NCBI GenBank assembly: GCA_021442155.1
Contig: CM038221.1
Coordinates: 43,657,648 to 43,721,647, forward strand
Reading direction: 5' to 3'
Length of the DNA: 64,000 nt
Source: Cymbidium sinense
Taxonomy: Eukaryota > Streptophyta > Magnoliopsida > Asparagales > Orchidaceae
A program made the translations under genes and the position numbers. Below the pieces are notes generated by a model. The model ran no database searches. It saw only the letters and a program-made list of their open reading frames with translations, and was not told where the DNA came from. Below, in pieces: positions 57,844 to 64,000 of the stretch; the first letter of the stretch is position 1, and every line of letters starts with the position of its first letter.

Positions 57844-60110
57844 TATTAATTATATATCAATTATAAATAAAAATTTTAGGATATATTATTTAGTTATGTT
57901 TTTATTTTAATTTAATTTCTTAATTTCTACTTTCTTAAATCAAAATCAAGAAGACCAAATTTGATCAATATTAAAATAGTGAGTTATTCAAAAATTTAAT
58001 CTAATTTAATAGTTTAATCACCAATTTTGATCGATTTTATGGAGAAAAGATTATTGTATTTGGATTGAATTGATTGAAGGATTAGTTCGTAATTGAATTT
58101 GTTGAATTGATTCATCGAGTTACTATAGAGAAAAGTAGTTATTAAAAAAATTCATCGAAAAAAACTCAAAAAAAAAAAAATCAAATTTTCCATTTTTCAA
58201 TGAATTTCTAGCAGCATTTATCCATTGGAAAACACGTGTCATAATCGGTTGAACTATATATATTCAGGTGGTTTAATTTGCTTGCTATTTTCTGGTAGAT
58301 ATTTATTTTCTTGTGTACAAATAAAAAAAGTAGTTCTTTGTTCTCAAAAGAATAGTTTCTTGTTGAAAATAAAATTTCACTAATCTCTTGAGTTGTTGGT
58401 TAGATCGGCCATTACTCTTGTATAAAATTTTATTGTTATATTTAAAAATTATTTATTTTTTACATATTTTTTACTATATAAATAAGTTTATGCAAGTTCA
58501 AGCATGATTTATGTTTCATTTTCAACAAATTTATTGAGGTTAAGCTAAAGAAATTATTTTATGTGTTCACTAACCTCCATGAAGTTACATTTATTATAAG
58601 CTATCATTAATCTTTAAATAGATGTTCCTCTAATTGCTAATGTTCTTCTACTGAATACTATAATTCTTTAAATAGAATGTATCAATTGGTGCTTTTGTTG
58701 CACTCTACTTGCTCTAATTTTTCTTTACTTTCTTGATTTTAATATTAGGACTTATTTTGCATAATTATAAAGTTTTATGTATTTAATTCCAATGACAAGG
58801 AAAACAAATAAAACTTTGTGGTGAGCCTTTGTTATCTGCAACACTTAATAGTTTTCATCATTTACAAGCTTTAAGTTTGCAACATAAAATAAGTTGTTTC
58901 TATCATATTCAAGCACAGCAATAAGAGAAAATACATGCTAAGGAACAACATCAATGGTTATCTATAATAAGATAGACATTAACCTCAAGTAGGTTGAATT
59001 CGCTCTCAAGATATTATTATTGATGAAGATGTTGTTAAGAAGAAAGATAATAAAAAGAGGTGAATAAAAATCACAATCAATGTCCCAAAAAATAAGAGCA
59101 AATAAGTTTCTTAGAATCATATATGAGAATTCAAGGGTTAATTTTATGAAGAGGAGAAAAAGATGTGAGTTCAAGTAAGAAGAGGATTATATGAATAAAC
59201 ATCTATGATCTTGACATGGATTCTACTTCAAAGTTAACTCACCAATAACTACCATAGCTAAATCAATTTTAAGGTTTTATGAAATTATAATTAAAAATTT
59301 AAAAATTACTAAACATATTATTTTTTGTTGAAAAATGTAAGGTTTACTATTAAAAAAAAGAGAATGTGTCATGACGATTTAATAAAATTATTTTAATTTT
59401 TCATTAGAATTGAGTAAAAAATGTTTGCATACAAAAAAAGAGAAAAGAGAGAAAAAATGTTTGCATACAAAAAAAGAGAAAAGAGAGAAAATAAAGCATT
59501 TTGACAAACTTAATACAGTGCCGCAGCACCATTACCACAACACCATCGTGTCATGTCTAGAAGTCTATTCTACCGACAAACTTAGTTCTAGTTTGAAATG
59601 AAACCCTCATTCTATTGATCTTAGATTTGGAACAAGAGAGAAGAGTGCTGATGCATTAAAAAAAGTTATAAAGATCAGATTATATGGTGTTATGCCACCA
59701 AAAGTTTTAAATTTTTCCAAAAAAAAGGCTTTTAATGAAATAGCATCGCGGTGCTAATATTCCATCGCTGAGGCATAGCATCCTAGAAAAAATGGAACTT
59801 AGGCGGACGTCTCATAGCACTGTAGTGCTTATACCCAGTGTCGTGGTGTTGTATTCTTAAAATAGACATTTAATGGACAATATTAAAGCATTTATATTCT
59901 ATTTTAACATCGCCACTTACTAAGCACCACAATGTCAAGCCCTTAGGTCTTAAGCTTATGTCCTATAGGCTAGCAGTGCTTAGGTGCTGAATTTTTAGTG
60001 TCAATGCACTACCCTTATATTTTAAATCTTAGAGCTTTCCAATTGATAGACAAAAGGACATATACACATAAATGCATAGGCACTAGTCAAAAAAGTTTAT
60101 TTCACACTGT
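57844..60110. other. AT-rich flank of E2b, inverted copy of 35,151-37,384
   Basis: Non-coding. Short palindromic GCAC...GTGC phrases around 59,740-60,000 and the two-unit 36-bp tandem (59,418-59,490) are shared with arm 1; arm 1 lacks a few dozen bases near 35,400 that are present here at 59,785-59,850. Confidence 0.55.
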
Positions 60111-63100
60111 TGACCTCACTTTTGGAGTGAGGACTCATCCTTCCTATCTTAGACTTAGGAGTCTTCTAAGCATAAGGATCTCCTTAGTCATATGACACTT
60201 TTAGTGATTAAGGGAATACTAAACCCAAGCCTAGGGACTTAGGGAGGTATACCCTAAGCTTAGGATGTATCTTAGGACAAATAGGTTCTACCTATCCCAT
60301 GGCCTAAACAATAATCTATCCACTTATCCAAAACCAACCTCAAGCCAACATAACCAACCCCAAATTGAATTTGTTTTCTAACCAAACTCCAAGCCAAATT
60401 AACTTAACCCTTAATCTAAACCAAGTCCACCATCATCATTTGGATCCAACTCAAATCTCATTCAATTGAACCAATATAATTGATTTTCACAAAAGCACTA
60501 CAACCATTCAAAACTCTATTTCAAACCCTTCAAAGACTCATAACTAAACCAATTGAACCAAACCAATCATCAAGTTAGCCCATTTGACCTAAAGGGTACA
60601 AATGAGCTAAAATCAATTAAATCCAAATCAATTGTAATCAAAGCCATCAATCAATCTAAACCAATCATCAAACTCAATTAACCTAATCTCAATTAACTTT
60701 GGTCTACTTGACCCAAAGTGACCTAAAGGACCAATGTGATCCAAACTTCAATCCAACCCAAAATGAATTGAATCAACCCATCCAATCTCTTATACAATGA
60801 TTGTTGATCATCCTTGATTGACCAATTACAATAAATATAGTCAAGCCAAACCGATTTGATCACTTGATCCAAGTTGACCCAATTAACCCATATGGATCAA
60901 AATGAATCAAACTTCATCCCATCCTCAAGCAATTCCAACCAATGATTCCTATCAACCATAAATTGATCATTAAACATAACTTAACCACTAATTGAATCAA
61001 ACCAAGCTAATTTGGCCTCTTGACCTAAGTTGACCCAAGTTGGCCAAAATCTCATTCTAAACCAAATTGATTGAAACTAATGCCTATAATAAATTATAAA
61101 TTGATTATCTAACATGATCCAACCTTCAATTGAACCCAATTTAATCAAACCAACCCAATTAACACATTTAGCCTAAATTGACCAAAAATAGTCAAATTGA
61201 ATCAAATCATTCCCAAATCCAAATTAATTCAAACCAATACCTACAATCATTCTCAAATGATCAATTGAACCTAAACCAATCCTCCACCCAAGCCAATTTG
61301 GACAATTTGACCAAATTGGTCAACTTCACCCATTTGACCCATATGAACCCATATGAGCCAAAATCAAATCCACTTCAAATTAAACCAAACCAATTGAGCC
61401 AAACATTCCAAATGATCATTTGAACTTACCCAAGCCAATTTGATCCAATTTGACCAAATGGTCAACCTAACCAGTGAACTCAATTTGACCCATATTGGTC
61501 AAATTGAGCCAAACCCATCCAAACTAAGGCCAAACCCAACCAAACTTAGCATGACCCATCATTGGGTCACCATATGTCAACCCAAATAAACCCAACCCAT
61601 GGTGGACCCAGTTTGGGTCAAACCCCATTGGACCAACCCACCCAAATGGGATAAAATCCATATTTGGATGGTCTCTTCCACTCATCAACCCATGACACTC
61701 AGCTCGACACTAGGACCACTGATCCACCTAACCTGGGCTGAAACCCGGGTTCAACGTTGGGTCAAGATAGGTGAGTTTACTCATGGCTCCCCATTAGAAC
61801 AATTAGGAGGAGGTACACACCTTGCCCCTTGCTTCTCAACCCCTCAAGAGACCTCTCACCGACATCTCACCCCACTGGTGGGACCGCCAAAAGCAAATCA
61901 TCCCAACCATCAGATCACTTAGGGAGGAGGGTATACTCCTCCCAATCTAATTCAAACAACACAAAGAGTTTTCTTAAGTGATTGTGAGCATCCCTAGAGC
62001 TTCTCCCAATCCCCGTAAGCTCCCCATCATCAAGACCTGCAGTGAAAAGCCCCCCTCAGTCCAATCTCACATAAACTCCACCAAACTCAAAGTAACTCTT
62101 CCCACACCTTCCTTAAGCTCTAACGAGTCAAAACAAATTGATTCCCAATGATTCAATCACCAAACGACACTAGACCAACCTCAAGCTTCGTGTGTTTCCA
62201 TAAAGCTATCAGAGTGGAGGCAACTCAAGAACTTCTCAACAGGGTTTCAACTTATCAAGACGAAGCTACCTCAGTCAACGGACCACTAGTCCGAGAGATA
62301 AATTATAGCAAAATAGAAAGTCCATTAAGTGTTGGCCTTTTATGAAAGATTTGTGATTTCATGTGATTTTCATCGTAGGATCTCCTTAGATATCTTCTCC
62401 ACATGTTTTGGAGTTAATCCCAATGTCCCATGAGCTCCAACGAGCTCAGATCAAGTGATGAAAGGCGAACAATGTCTGTCTTCCAGCACTCGGGGGATGA
62501 AGGATCATCGTCCATTTTGCATGATTAAAATAAATGACCGTGATTTAATCTGTTAGATTTTTATTTAATCCAATAGGAACCATGGGAATAATCTTCGCTG
62601 TGTGATTCGAGATAGGACGGTGAGGACGAATCCATGTCCGTCGTCACTAACTCAGCCTCCACGGGGGATATTTTAAATAACTTATCCCTTGGCACCATGT
62701 GGAAAGCATTGCTGCGTCAGCTTACGCGTGGCACCGACTGGTTAGGAGGTTAATTAGGTGTTTAAAATGTGATTAATTATCTAGAACTTCAAAAAATCAT
62801 AACTAATTATAGAAAAAAATCCAAAAACTATGTGTAAACCCATTTTGGAAAGGGTAAACAGAGAGAAGAATTTATAAAAATAATATCCCTAATGTTTAAA
62901 TAGTGAACATAGCTTAATTAGGGTTTGAAGTTTAAGCTAACTACCCTAATTAAGGCTTAATTACTTGGCCAATTGACTCCAAATTTGGTGGGTTACTTCT
63001 ACGGGATGTCATATGCCTCTCATAATTTTCTTGGGATTTATTATCCATGTAATTGGGAGAATTTTAAATTCAAATCTTAATTACCCCTTTAAGTAATTTA

Positions 63101-64000
63101 ATAATTATTAAAATGCCAAATAGTAAAATTAAGTAATTAAGAATGATTAATCATTTTTAATAATAAAATGATAAGGAGAATGATTAGGATCTTTCCTAAT
63201 TATTTTCCTAAATCTATTATTTAGATGATTAATTAATGCATGGATTAATTAAGGGTTAATTAAGTAATTTAATGATAAAATTAAATCAAATTAAGATGAT
63301 AATTAGATTAAATAACACAAATTGAATTCATGGGTTCCTCTTTATGTGTTTAATAACATAAAGACCCTTAAGAAATATATGGTTAACCCAGGTATGGGAA
63401 AATCATATAAGTACTTAATTAATCCTTTCCTTAATCCAATTAACTCTTAAACATGAGCCAATTTGCATTAAGGCACTTAGGAGCATTGCAAATTTTAATT
63501 TCTCATTTGCATGCCATTGGTTGATCATGATTATGTAGTTAATTAAGTTAAAGGAAGCATAGGAAAGAGAAATTAAATGAATTGCTTAATGGTTTGAACT
63601 TAATCATTCCATAAAATTCACTTAATTACTTTTCCTTAAACACATTAGGTCACTAATCTAAGATAGGGTTAAAATAATAAATATTAGCTCTCCTTTTTAA
63701 GTTTAATAATTCAAATGCAAAATCTAATCTCATAACTTTGGTTAAACTTAAATGATTTTTTTAACTTGATTGTCCTTAAGAATTAATGAGATTGATTGTG
63801 TTATGTGGCAATGCTCAATTATTCCCTTTTAATCATTATAAATTTATATATGTCATTTGATATCATGTATTCATATTTCCAAATAAAAAATGTTAAATTT
63901 AGTTATGTGTACATATGTTGGATTAATTATTATATGTGTGTTATTATCACTAATAAACTTCAAAATTATTTTTAAAGTTATAAATTAGTAGTGAAGATTT
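60110..64000 (+). repeat. Large non-coding repeat unit U3, cut by the window end
   Basis: Close inverted copy of U2 and in the same orientation as U1. A CCAATTGAACC-rich tract (60,290-61,650), GC-richer core (61,700-62,760), AATTAAGTAATT-rich tract (62,770 onward). Longest open frame (61,599-61,922) is disrupted in the U2 copy, arguing against coding. Confidence 0.6.

Larger units (their letters stand above)
53638..64000 (-). repeat. Arm 2 of the ~10-kb inverted duplication
   Basis: Complementary to 31,359-41,442 in continuous order. 53,638 pairs with 41,442 and 64,000 pairs with 31,359. Includes E2b, its flank and most of a U unit. Truncated by the gap on one side and by the window end on the other. 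Confidence 0.9.

Noticed and set aside
61599..61922. 107-codon plus-strand frame in U3
   Set aside because: The matching stretch of U2 (about 33,370-33,690) is interrupted, and the composition (Trp/His/Pro from CCCA/TGGG repeats) is that of the tract.

Overview
This is plant nuclear DNA from an intergenic, transposon-dominated region. The evidence is long AT-rich non-coding stretches, degraded Ty3/gypsy retrotransposons with tandem RNase H domains (the Tat lineage), a Mutator-like DNA transposon, and three exon-sized pieces of plant subtilisin-like protease (S8 subtilase). I found no intact protein-coding gene, RNA gene or CRISPR array. The species cannot be fixed from the sequence; a monocot is plausible but unproven.

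Left part (1-16,900). A degraded coding-like piece and an ~80-bp tandem repeat (1-1,050) are followed by AT-rich DNA. Next comes a minus-strand subtilase exon 2 (1,957-2,629), whose splice phase matches a minus-strand subtilase exon 1 with signal peptide and propeptide at 16,058-16,812. Between them lies a 13.4-kb interval, most likely the intron. It is filled by a complete but mutated minus-strand Tat-like element (E1, 4,522-14,245, both LTRs recognisable) and by older LTR pieces. E1 has a 3-kb GC-rich 3' non-coding region with two families of tandem repeats and a promoter-like TATA box on the opposite strand.

Middle (16,900-37,380). About 20 kb has no credible gene. It contains a diverged inverted pair (roughly 18,500-24,480 and 29,180-35,150) of a ~6-kb non-coding repeat unit. 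A third copy lies at 60,110-64,000.

Right part (37,385-64,000). A plus-strand Tat-like element (E2a) runs 37,385-42,055 and is cut inside its second RNase H. It is followed by an inverted pair of degraded element 3' ends (42,220-46,690). A second subtilase fragment (47,673-49,058 plus 52,677-52,728) is split by a 3.6-kb Mutator-like element with long terminal inverted repeats and a decayed transposase, and its catalytic serine codon reads Phe. After a 100-N gap (53,538-53,637), the sequence to the window end is a close inverted copy of 31,359-41,442, including the E2 element with the same insertion site.

Main caution: many differences between repeat copies are single-base indels. Together with the gap at the edge of the inverted copy, this raises the possibility of consensus errors and of a misplaced haplotype contig, so "broken" here may partly mean "poorly assembled".
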